A stretch of 5,733 bases of DNA from an uncultured Sphingobium sp. (GTDB lineage: Bacteria; Pseudomonadota; Alphaproteobacteria; Sphingomonadales; Sphingomonadaceae), in assembly GCA_946885845.1 (NCBI GenBank), contig CAMPHJ010000089.1:1-5733 (forward strand), written 5' to 3'. Each line of letters opens with the position of its first letter. Position 1 is the stretch's first letter. A program made the position numbers and the translations under genes. Shown piece by piece: positions 1 through 5,298 of this stretch. The notes beneath the pieces are model-generated. The model was not told the origin of the DNA, did not search any database, and saw nothing but the letters and a program-made list of their open reading frames with translations.

Positions 1-110
1 TTCGACATTTCTGTCAGCAGCAGCCCGACGTAGCGCTCCAGCAGTTCCCATGTTCCACGTGAAACAGAAAAATGATCGCTCAGCCAAGCGCGCGCTTCAT
101 CTTCGCTCAC
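1..110 (-). CDS. rsmG: 16S rRNA (guanine-N7)-methyltransferase RsmG, N-terminal part only (runs off the left edge)
   Basis: RsmG (GidB) uses S-adenosylmethionine to methylate N7 of G527 in 16S rRNA, acting on the 30S subunit. Only the first 36 codons are present. The peptide starts [14 protein letters not shown] and continues with [16 protein letters not shown], which matches the N-terminal helices that precede the SAM-binding fold in alphaproteobacterial RsmG; the catalytic domain is outside the window. The start is GTG (108-110). Its last two bases are the first two of the mnmG TGA stop, a 4-nt GTGA overlap that implies translational coupling. No convincing Shine-Dalgarno sequence is visible inside the mnmG tail, consistent with re-initiation. 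No in-frame ATG offers a better start. Codons 15-20 also form a parS-like site (51-66). In this gene order parA and parB usually follow rsmG, which I infer but cannot see. Confidence 0.9.
   Translation of the reverse strand, partial: MSEDEARAWLSDHFSVSRGTWELLERYVGLLLTEMS
51..66. promoter_or_regulatory. parS: parS-like ParB-binding site inside rsmG
   Basis: The 16-mer TGTTCCACGTGAAACA differs at a single position from the classical parS palindrome TGTTTCACGTGAAACA. Its left half is the TGTTCCAC type and its right half reads TGTTTCAC on the other strand, so seven of eight base pairs of the dyad are symmetric. ParB binds such sites, loads as a CTP-dependent clamp and spreads, marking the origin region for segregation by ParA. 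The site lies within codons 15-20 of rsmG. Together with the perfect site at 1998-2013 and the gid-type gene neighbourhood, chance occurrence is unlikely. Confidence 0.87.
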
Positions 111-1957
111 GCTGCGCGCCGCCGCACATGAACCAGAACGGCCGCGAGCGCAGCAGGCGTCACGCCCCTTATGCGGCTCGCCGCCGCCAACGTATCAGGG
201 CGTGCAGTCCCCAGCCGCTCGACCATCTCGGTCGACAAACCCCCGATGGCTCCATAATCGAAATCAGCCGGTATGCAGACCCGTTCGTTGCGACGTAGGT
301 CCGCAATTTCGGCATCCTGCCTTTCCAAGTACGGCGCGTAGCGCGCATCCTCCAGCAGTTCGTTCCGCACGTCAGCATCCATCTCGGTAAGGACCGGAGC
401 GAGTTCGAAAAGCAATGAGCGCGACACCTCAGGGAAGCGCGCCCAATCAAAGAGCGACCGCCGAGCGCCATCCTGCCGAACAGCAGCTCCTGCTCTCGCC
501 ATTTCCGTGGCGCTCAAATTTCGCGCCAACTGAGTCTCCGCCTCATGCCGTTGCGCCCGGCGCGCATCATAATGAGCTCTGCGCTCGGCTCCGATAATCC
601 CATGGTCCTGGCCAATAGCTCCAAGCCGACTCCCTGCATTGTCAGCGCGCAACCGAAGCCGATATTCAGCCCGTGCCGTCAGCATCCGATATGGCTCGGT
701 AACGCCCTGAAGCACCAAGTCGTCAATCATCACGCCGATGTAGCTGCTGGCCCGGTCCAGCACCATGGGCGGAGCGTCAGCAGCGCGCGCCGCAGCATTC
801 ACGCCTGCAACCAGCCCCTGAGCCGCGGCTTCTTCATAGCCCGTCGTGCCGTTAATCTGTCCAGCACAGAAAAGTCCCGGCACCGCGCGCACCTCCAGTG
901 TCGAATCCAGTGCGCGCGGGTCGATATGATCATATTCAACCGCATAACCCGGAACGATGATCTCTGCCTTTTCCAAGCCGGGCATGGACTGGACCATCGC
1001 CTTCTGGACATCCGTCGGCAGCGACGTGCTGATCCCATTTGGATAGACGAGATGATCGGCAATCCCCTCAGGCTCCAGAAAAATCTGATGGCCATCGCGG
1101 TCGCCGAAGCGCACAACCTTGTCCTCAATCGAAGGACAATATCGCGGCCCCCTTCCCTCGATCGCGCCGCTGAACAAGGGTGAACGCCCCAAACCCTCGC
1201 GGATGATCGCATGGGTGCGCTCATTCGTCCGCGTCACAGCGCAACTGAGTTGCGGCAAGATGCGAGCGGGCGTGAGAGAGGACATGGTCCAGTCACCCTC
1301 GTCAGAAGGCTGCTCTTCCAACTTGGCCCACTCTATCGTCCGCCCGTCCAGTCGCGGCGGCGTCCCGGTTTTCAGGCGACCGATCGGCAGGCCCATAGCT
1401 CTTAATCGAACGCCCAGTTGGGTGGCCGCCCGTTCGCCGGTTCGCCCGCCAACGTCAACATCCTCCCCCCGGAACAGCCTGCCTCCCAAAAAGGTGCCCG
1501 TCGCGAGTATGATCGCAGTTGTGACTAACCTAGTGCCATCGGCCAGGATCAGTCCGCTCACCTGTCCCTGCTTCAAATCGATGTCGGCCGCCTCACCCTC
1601 GACAATGTCCAAGGTCGGATAGGTTGCCAGCAGCTGGTGAATGGCTGCTCGGTACAGCGCCCTGTCAGCCTGAACACGTGGCCCCTGAACAGCCGCCCCC
1701 TTACTGCTGTTCAACATGCGGTAATGGATCGCCGCCGCGTCGGCTGCGCGTGCGATAAGGCCGTCGAGCGCGTCAACCTCACGGACAAGATGCCCCTTTC
1801 CGAGGCCGCCAATCGCCGGGTTGCATGACATCGATCCGACCGTCGCTCTCGAAAAGGTCAACAGCGCCACGCGCCCGCCTTTTCGAGCGGCCGCCGCTGC
1901 GGCTTCGCAGCCCGCATGGCCACCGCCAACCACAATCACGTCATAGCTCTTTTGCAT
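107..1957 (-). CDS. mnmG: tRNA uridine-5-carboxymethylaminomethyl synthesis enzyme MnmG (GidA), FAD/NADH-dependent subunit
   Basis: MnmG works with MnmE in the cytoplasm to install the cmnm5/nm5 group on the wobble uridine (U34) of certain tRNAs, using FAD, NADH and a folate-carried one-carbon unit. The 616 residues are close to the usual 615-630. Visible motifs are the FAD Rossmann loop [10 protein letters not shown] at 11-20, [17 protein letters not shown] at 42-58 with conserved Cys45, VGGRTGE at 169-175, [10 protein letters not shown] at 194-203, [12 protein letters not shown] at 273-284 with conserved Cys274, and [21 protein letters not shown] at 361-381. The C-terminal helical domain (about 540-616, including [10 protein letters not shown]) binds MnmE and tRNA in the family. 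The ATG is supported by AAAGG on the minus strand (1965-1969) with a 7-nt spacer and by family alignment of [13 protein letters not shown]. It follows mnmE after 62 nt and overlaps rsmG by 4 nt. It is intact, with no missing key residue. Confidence 0.98.
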   Translation of the reverse strand: MQKSYDVIVVGGGHAGCEAAAAAARKGGRVALLTFSRATVGSMSCNPAIGGLGKGHLVREVDALDGLIARAADAAAIHYRMLNSSKGAAVQGPRVQADRALYRAAIHQLLATYPTLDIVEGEAADIDLKQGQVSGLILADGTRLVTTAIILATGTFLGGRLFRGEDVDVGGRTGERAATQLGVRLRAMGLPIGRLKTGTPPRLDGRTIEWAKLEEQPSDEGDWTMSSLTPARILPQLSCAVTRTNERTHAIIREGLGRSPLFSGAIEGRGPRYCPSIEDKVVRFGDRDGHQIFLEPEGIADHLVYPNGISTSLPTDVQKAMVQSMPGLEKAEIIVPGYAVEYDHIDPRALDSTLEVRAVPGLFCAGQINGTTGYEEAAAQGLVAGVNAAARAADAPPMVLDRASSYIGVMIDDLVLQGVTEPYRMLTARAEYRLRLRADNAGSRLGAIGQDHGIIGAERRAHYDARRAQRHEAETQLARNLSATEMARAGAAVRQDGARRSLFDWARFPEVSRSLLFELAPVLTEMDADVRNELLEDARYAPYLERQDAEIADLRRNERVCIPADFDYGAIGGLSTEMVERLGTARPDTLAAASRIRGVTPAALAAVLVHVRRRAA

Positions 1958-1964
1958 GGGCGCG

Positions 1965-1969
1965 CCTTT
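1965..1969 (-). promoter_or_regulatory. Ribosome binding site of mnmG
   Basis: On the minus strand AAAGG lies 7 nt before the mnmG ATG (1955-1957). It lies downstream of the parS site in the 62-nt mnmE-mnmG gap, so mnmG has its own ribosome entry point rather than relying only on coupling to mnmE. Confidence 0.6.
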
Positions 1970-1997
1970 ATCAGATATTGGGGCTGCCGGTCAAAGT

Positions 1998-2013
1998 TGT
2001 TCCACGTGGAACA
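1998..2013. promoter_or_regulatory. parS: parS site, perfect 16-bp palindrome, in the mnmE-mnmG gap
   Basis: TGTTCCACGTGGAACA is a perfect 16-bp palindrome and matches the parS variant I recall from pseudomonads and other proteobacteria. It sits 6 nt after the mnmE stop codon and 40 nt before the mnmG start, in non-coding DNA. ParB dimers recognise the two half sites, slide outward and build the partition complex that ParA pulls to the cell poles. The neighbourhood (mnmE-mnmG-rsmG, normally followed by parA-parB near oriC) is where chromosomal parS clusters are found. A ParB complex here could also affect transcription of mnmG, which is inference. Confidence 0.93.
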
Positions 2014-2019
2014 AAGGCG

Positions 2020-3300
2020 CTATTTCCCGATGCAGAAGCCTGCAAAAAGTCGGTCGAGCATGTCGTCGGTGCCCGCCTGTCCCGTCAGCTGATCTACCGC
2101 GTTTCTGGCCTGCCGGAGCTCTTCCGCTGTAATTAGCAAGTCTCTGGCCTCTTGTGCGGCGGTGAGATGATGAAGGAGCCGAGAGGCCCCATCCCGCTGC
2201 CGCTGATGTAGGGCATAGTCGCCCTGCCCCGGCAGGAGGCTGCGTGCCCCTTCAAGCAGCACATCCACCAACTGATCCATGCCTTCGCCCGTGACGGCAG
2301 AGACGGGCAACCCATTCCGGGGAGGCATCCGGTCAGCCTGAGCCGAAACAAGGATGGCGTCATCCCGAGGCAACTCTGCGGCTTCACCAAGCCATAATAT
2401 GATGTCAGCAGCCGCCAGGGCCATGCGAGCGCGGTCGATACCAATCATTTCCACCGGATCTGCGGATTGATCCCGCAGGCCCGCCGTATCCGTGAATAGA
2501 AATGCAACGCCCCCCAGAGCAGCAGGAACTTCGATTCGGTCGCGGGTTGTCCCTGCAATATCGGAAACGATCGCCGCCTCCCTACCGACTAAGGCATTGA
2601 GCAGCGTCGACTTACCGGCGTTGGGCGGCCCGGCGAGCACCACGCGGACGCCATCGCGCAAACGCTCTGCCGATGGCGCTGCCAATATGGTTTGCACCTG
2701 TGTGGCCAAGTGCTGCAGCTGATCATATATATGTATTTCGATTCCCGTTTCGGGAACATCATCTTCATCGGAAAAGTCGAGCGCGGCCTCGGCCATGGCG
2801 GAGACCTCCAGCAATGCCGACCGCCAGCTTTCAACCCGTCTCGAAAAATGCCCTTCCGCCATGAGCAGGGCAGCGCGACGCTGTTGCTGGGTCTCCGCCG
2901 CCAACAGGTCTGAAAGGCCTTCCACGGCGTTGAGGTCGATGCGCCCGTTAAGGAAGGCCCGCCGGGTAAACTCACCCGGATCGGCAAGCCGCACGCCGGG
3001 GATCGACGCCAACGCACTTTCCACGGCTGCAACGATCGCCCGGCCACCATGGCAATGAAGCTCCGCCAAATCCTCGCCCGTAACCGTCGATGGACCGGGA
3101 AACCACAATGTCACGGCCCGGTCGAGGAGTTCACCGGTGCGTGGGTCATACAATTTTGAAAGCCGCGCGTGGCGAGGGGTTGGCAACGCTTGCGCCGTCA
3201 AGGCCTTCAACGCTGCCCCGGCACCAGGGCCGCTTATGCGAATAAGGCCGATCCCCGCCGGCGGTGCTCCGCTCGACAGGGCGAAAATAGTGTCCTGCAT
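2020..3300 (-). CDS. mnmE: tRNA modification GTPase MnmE (TrmE)
   Basis: MnmE is the potassium-activated GTPase partner of MnmG in wobble U34 modification. The 426-residue protein has a folate-binding N-terminal domain (about 1-115, starting MQDTIFALSSGAPPAG), a helical domain interrupted by a Ras-like G domain (about 215-370), and the C-terminal FCIGK (422-426) with the conserved Cys423 of the C-x-G-K signature. G motifs: G1 GPPNAGKS 224-231 (Asn227 is the likely K+ ligand), G2 GTTRD 250-254, G3 DTAG 271-274, G5-like SAVTGEG 334-340. The expected G4 NKxD reads SAQAD (319-323), so the usual Asn and Lys are absent. I chose ATG at 3298-3300, 4 nt after the upstream gene's stop, because family members begin M(Q)DTIFALSSG. 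An in-frame GTG at 3321 would add seven residues and overlap the upstream gene. No clear Shine-Dalgarno precedes the chosen ATG, suggesting coupling. Confidence 0.97.
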   Translation of the reverse strand: MQDTIFALSSGAPPAGIGLIRISGPGAGAALKALTAQALPTPRHARLSKLYDPRTGELLDRAVTLWFPGPSTVTGEDLAELHCHGGRAIVAAVESALASIPGVRLADPGEFTRRAFLNGRIDLNAVEGLSDLLAAETQQQRRAALLMAEGHFSRRVESWRSALLEVSAMAEAALDFSDEDDVPETGIEIHIYDQLQHLATQVQTILAAPSAERLRDGVRVVLAGPPNAGKSTLLNALVGREAAIVSDIAGTTRDRIEVPAALGGVAFLFTDTAGLRDQSADPVEMIGIDRARMALAAADIILWLGEAAELPRDDAILVSAQADRMPPRNGLPVSAVTGEGMDQLVDVLLEGARSLLPGQGDYALHQRQRDGASRLLHHLTAAQEARDLLITAEELRQARNAVDQLTGQAGTDDMLDRLFAGFCIGK

Positions 3301-3304
3301 TGGA

Positions 3305-3559
3305 CTAGGACTTATCGCCACCCTTGGAAGTCATACCGGACAGGCCGATGTCCATCATCTGCTTGAACAATTTCATCCCGGCATCGCCCATGGGAGCGAA
3401 ACCCTTCATCATCGTTTCAATCTGTTCGATGTTGGTGACGCCATCGATGCTGTCCAGAACGGTCTTCACATATTTGTCGTGAATAGGCGTCACATCTGGC
3501 AGGCCCAGAAATGCCCGAGCTTCCGCGGGGGTGCAATCGACGTCCAGGCTAACCTTCAT
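3305..3559 (-). CDS. Small conserved protein of the DUF6489 type, function unknown
   Basis: This encodes 84 residues starting MKVSLDVDCTPAEARAFLGL. I recognise the opening (an M-K-V beta strand, then D-C-T-P-x-E-A-R-x-F-L-G-L-P-D-V) as that of small alphaproteobacterial proteins labelled DUF6489; this is from memory. The remainder is predicted helical and rich in Met, Lys and Gly (positions 50-82), with no signal peptide, membrane segment or known catalytic motif, so it is probably cytosolic. The start is supported by AAGGA on the minus strand (3569-3573) nine nt upstream. The reading frame stays open to 3970, but that extension would run antisense through the divergent promoter region and the hydrolase gene and has no family support. 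It is the first gene of the inferred mnmE-mnmG-rsmG operon, 4 nt before mnmE, suggesting co-expression with tRNA modification. I do not assign a function. Confidence 0.88.
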   Translation of the reverse strand: MKVSLDVDCTPAEARAFLGLPDVTPIHDKYVKTVLDSIDGVTNIEQIETMMKGFAPMGDAGMKLFKQMMDIGLSGMTSKGGDKS

Positions 3560-3568
3560 CTTGCCAAT

Positions 3569-3573
3569 TCCTT
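3569..3573 (-). promoter_or_regulatory. Ribosome binding site deciding the start of the DUF6489-like gene
   Basis: The minus strand reads AAGGA, 9 nt before the ATG at 3557-3559. It supports the short 84-residue product over the much longer open frame that reaches 3970. Confidence 0.6.
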
Positions 3574-3641
3574 GCCATGGGCTTTCCCGTCTCATGCCGC
3601 AACATAGGCCATAATGGCAAATTTTTTGCGCTATCGAGCGG

Positions 3642-3670
3642 TTGGCGTGCCGGACAAAGGCGATTATCCC
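3642..3670 (+). promoter_or_regulatory. Possible promoter of the dienelactone hydrolase gene
   Basis: The 150-bp region 3560-3709 lies between two divergent genes and must hold promoters for both unless the genes are read through from outside. On the plus strand TTGGCG (3642-3647) and TATCCC (3665-3670) are separated by 17 nt and would place transcription start about 30 nt before the ATG. Both hexamers are weak matches. For the minus strand I see no convincing pair. No clear operator dyad is present. Confidence 0.25.
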
Positions 3671-3696
3671 TACATGCCAAAGCCGAGAAACAGCGG

Positions 3697-3702
3697 AAAG
3701 GA
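3697..3702 (+). promoter_or_regulatory. Ribosome binding site deciding the hydrolase start
   Basis: AAAGGA lies 7 nt before the ATG at 3710, an ideal spacing. It selects this start over the in-frame ATG at 3614, which has no purine-rich leader and would add 32 residues unlike the family. Confidence 0.75.
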
Positions 3703-3709
3703 TCCTGCC

Positions 3710-4408
3710 ATGACACTTTACACGCCCGTCGCGACTCTGGAGGGTGACGCCAGCTTCGACGTCTATGTCGCGCGTCCGGCCGACACGCCCAAGGCGGCTA
3801 TCATCGTCATTCAGGAGATTTTCGGCGTCAATGACGGCATCCGGCGCAAGTGTGATAAGTGGGCGGAGCAAGGGTATCTGGCGCTCGCCCCGGACCTGTT
3901 CTGGCGTGACAAGGCGCATGTAGAACTGGACGCTGACCAGCCGGAAGATTTCCAGGCGGCGCTCGGCCATATGCAGCGGCTCGATCAGGACAGCGCCATC
4001 CGCGACATCGAAGCCACGATCAGGGCCGCTCGCGCTGAACTGGGCGGCGCCGGGAAGGTGGGCATCGTCGGCTATTGCCTGGGTGGGCGGTTGGCATTCA
4101 TGGCGGCTTGCCGAACCGATGGCGATGCCTTTGTTGGCTATTACGGGGTCGGCATCGACAATCTGCTGGATGAACAGCGCGCAATCGGGAAGCCGGTCCT
4201 ACTTCATATTCCGACAGCCGATGGCTTTGTCCCGCCGGAAGTGCAGGCGAAAATGCACGAAGGGCTAAAGGGGAACCGTCACGTGACGCTGCATGATTAT
4301 GAAGGGCTGGATCATGGCTTCGCAGCGGAAACGGGTGATCGTCGTCGCGAGGAGGCAGCCCAGTTGGCCGACAAACGAACCGCTGATTTCTTCGCCCAGA
4401 ATCTGTGA
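3710..4408 (+). CDS. Dienelactone hydrolase family protein (carboxymethylenebutenolidase-like alpha/beta hydrolase)
   Basis: This 232-residue cytosolic alpha/beta hydrolase has no signal peptide or membrane segment. The first strand and loop give IIVIQEIFGVN (31-41) with Glu36. The nucleophile elbow is GYCLGG (121-126) with Cys123. The acid is Asp171 in IPTADGFVPP, and the base is His202 in GLDHGFA. These four positions carry the same numbers as the Glu36, Cys123, Asp171 and His202 of the classical Pseudomonas enzyme that opens (chloro)dienelactone to maleylacetate, so the active-site machinery looks complete. Position 206, an arginine that binds the substrate carboxylate in the classical enzyme as I recall it, is alanine here. 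With no aromatic-degradation genes nearby, the natural substrate is probably another ester or lactone. It is the only plus-strand gene, transcribed divergently from the mnmE operon and convergently with terC. Confidence 0.93.
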   Translation: MTLYTPVATLEGDASFDVYVARPADTPKAAIIVIQEIFGVNDGIRRKCDKWAEQGYLALAPDLFWRDKAHVELDADQPEDFQAALGHMQRLDQDSAIRDIEATIRAARAELGGAGKVGIVGYCLGGRLAFMAACRTDGDAFVGYYGVGIDNLLDEQRAIGKPVLLHIPTADGFVPPEVQAKMHEGLKGNRHVTLHDYEGLDHGFAAETGDRRREEAAQLADKRTADFFAQNL

Positions 4409-4428
4409 GGCGGCTATAACCGCATACG

Positions 4429-4455
4429 CCCGATCCCGCGCTGAGCGGGATCGGG
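4429..4455. terminator. Bidirectional hairpin terminator between converging genes
   Basis: CCCGATCCCGC (4429-4439) and GCGGGATCGGG (4445-4455) form a perfect 11-bp stem with a 5-nt loop (GCTGA). It sits 20 nt after the hydrolase stop and 9 nt after the terC stop on the other strand, where a shared terminator is expected. Neither strand has a T tract after the stem, so it may act as a poor intrinsic terminator, or as a 3'-end stabiliser or Rho-assisted stop. A smaller GCGG/CCGC stem (4410-4413 with 4420-4423) precedes it. Confidence 0.75.
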
Positions 4456-4464
4456 AACAGGTGG

Positions 4465-5187
4465 TCAGACGAACAGCGTCAAAACCCCAACCTGATGGTC
4501 TACGATGCCATCGTAAATCATCTTCACCGCAACATAGACGATGACGACCAGGCCAACATAGGCGATCCAGCGGAACCGCTCGATATATTTGGCGATGATG
4601 TTGGCTGCGATGCCCATCAATGCAACGGACAGAATAAGGCCAATGATCAGGATGCCCGGATGATCGCGCGCCGCGCCTGCCACGGCCAGCACATTGTCCA
4701 GGCTCATCGACACGTCCGCAACCGCAACCGCCCAGGCAGCGGCTGCAAAGCTCTTGGCCGGGCGCAGGCCTGAAATATCATCGTCGCTTGGATCATCGGG
4801 CGTATCGCCACCCCGCTTGGGGTGCAATTCACGCCACATCTTCCAGCTGACCCACAAGAGCAGCAGCCCGCCCGCCAGGATCAGGCCGACAATCTGCATC
4901 AGCTGCGTCACAACCAATGCAAAGCCGATCCGCAGCACCAGCGCGGCGATGATGCCGATCATGATGACCCGCTGGCGCTGCTGCACCGGAAGCCCGGCCG
5001 CCAGCGCGCCCACCACGATCGCATTGTCGCCCGCCAGCAATATGTCGATCATCAGCACTTGGCCAAAGGCCGCGAGCGCCTGGGGCGATCCTATATTACT
5101 GAAATCGGTGACAATATGGCCCCAGATATCGGCTGGAGAGCCAAGTCCCTGAGCAGCGGCGGCGGCAGTGGCGAATAGGTCGAACAT
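4465..5187 (-). CDS. TerC/YjbE-family integral membrane protein, probable metal ion (Mn2+-type) exporter
   Basis: TerC-family proteins are inner-membrane proteins; several bacterial members are implicated in manganese export or in supplying metal to secreted proteins, and the family name comes from tellurite resistance. The 240-residue product has about six or seven membrane segments: roughly 38-65, 72-95, 97-117, 146-170, 177-198 and 206-227. It contains the paired family motif D-x5-D-N twice, DILLAGDN at 48-55 and DVSMSLDN at 158-165, once in each half and inside membrane segments, consistent with an internal two-fold repeat and acidic metal ligands. A hydrophilic acidic loop (about 121-143, seven Asp) separates the halves. 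The ATG at 5187 has AGG 5 nt upstream on the minus strand. It follows rho by 111 nt in the same direction and may be partly co-transcribed with it. No manganese (yybP-ykoY) riboswitch is evident upstream. The exact substrate cannot be read from sequence. Confidence 0.92.
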   Translation of the reverse strand: MFDLFATAAAAAQGLGSPADIWGHIVTDFSNIGSPQALAAFGQVLMIDILLAGDNAIVVGALAAGLPVQQRQRVIMIGIIAALVLRIGFALVVTQLMQIVGLILAGGLLLLWVSWKMWRELHPKRGGDTPDDPSDDDISGLRPAKSFAAAAWAVAVADVSMSLDNVLAVAGAARDHPGILIIGLILSVALMGIAANIIAKYIERFRWIAYVGLVVIVYVAVKMIYDGIVDHQVGVLTLFV

Positions 5188-5243
5188 GGCGGCCTGACGT
5201 CCCTTTAGTGGAAATCGGTCAATCGAAAATCTTGTGCGAAACA

Positions 5244-5262
5244 GGGGGCGGGGGAGGCAGGG
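5244..5262 (-). other. C-rich, G-poor tract in the rho-terC gap (possible Rho-loading element)
   Basis: On the plus strand these 19 bases contain 15 G in runs of 5, 5, 2 and 3, so the minus-strand transcript has 15 C and a single G here. It lies directly after the rho gene and before terC. Unstructured C-rich RNA is what Rho's primary site prefers, so this could be a rut-like site giving Rho-dependent termination after rho. The plus strand could alternatively form a weak two-layer G-quadruplex. Both roles are inference; the composition is observed. Confidence 0.35.
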
Positions 5263-5298
5263 ATATGCGCCCGCTCCGCCGCACCGTAACGCTTGCGA

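Noticed and set aside
545..1622. Long plus-strand open frames (545-1183 and 1119-1622) opposite mnmG
   Set aside because: They are antisense to an intact, strongly conserved gene, have Arg/Pro/Ser-rich low-information sequence, no family resemblance and no ribosome binding sites; open antisense frames are common in GC-rich genes.
1675..1680. CACGTG core at 1675-1680 as a third parS site
   Set aside because: The flanks (TGAA before, GCCC after) do not match either parS half beyond the six-base core.
1958..1997. TTGACC on the minus strand in the mnmE-mnmG gap as a promoter for mnmG
   Set aside because: No -10 hexamer lies at proper spacing except one overlapping the ribosome binding site, which would remove it from the transcript.
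2022..2031. ATTTCCCG resembling half of a Noc-binding site near the parS
   Set aside because: Only one half is present, the second half does not match, and Noc is a Firmicutes protein. The bases encode the conserved MnmE C-terminus.
3301..3321. GTG start for mnmE at 3321
   Set aside because: It would add MAISPSP ahead of the conserved MQDTIFALSSG start and overlap the upstream gene. It remains possible but less likely.
3664..3672. TTATCCCTA as a DnaA box
   Set aside because: It has two mismatches to TTATCCACA and is a single isolated copy; no cluster or AT-rich unwinding element is nearby, so there is no evidence of oriC in this window.
3614..3709. Earlier in-frame ATG for the hydrolase at 3614
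   Set aside because: There is no Shine-Dalgarno sequence, and the added residues do not resemble the family. The ATG at 3710 has AAAGGA at ideal spacing and gives catalytic residue numbers identical to the classical enzyme.
3560..3970. N-terminal extension of the DUF6489-like frame up to 3970
   Set aside because: It would run through the divergent intergenic region and antisense to the hydrolase. The internal ATG at 3559 has a good ribosome binding site and matches the family start.
4278..4287. GTCACGTGAC palindrome as a parS site
   Set aside because: Only the inner bases match; the TGTT/AACA outer arms are missing, and it lies in conserved hydrolase coding sequence.
5188..5298. Manganese (yybP-ykoY) riboswitch upstream of terC
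   Set aside because: TerC-family genes often have one, but I could not find the conserved loop sequences or the expected paired arms in the 111-nt leader.
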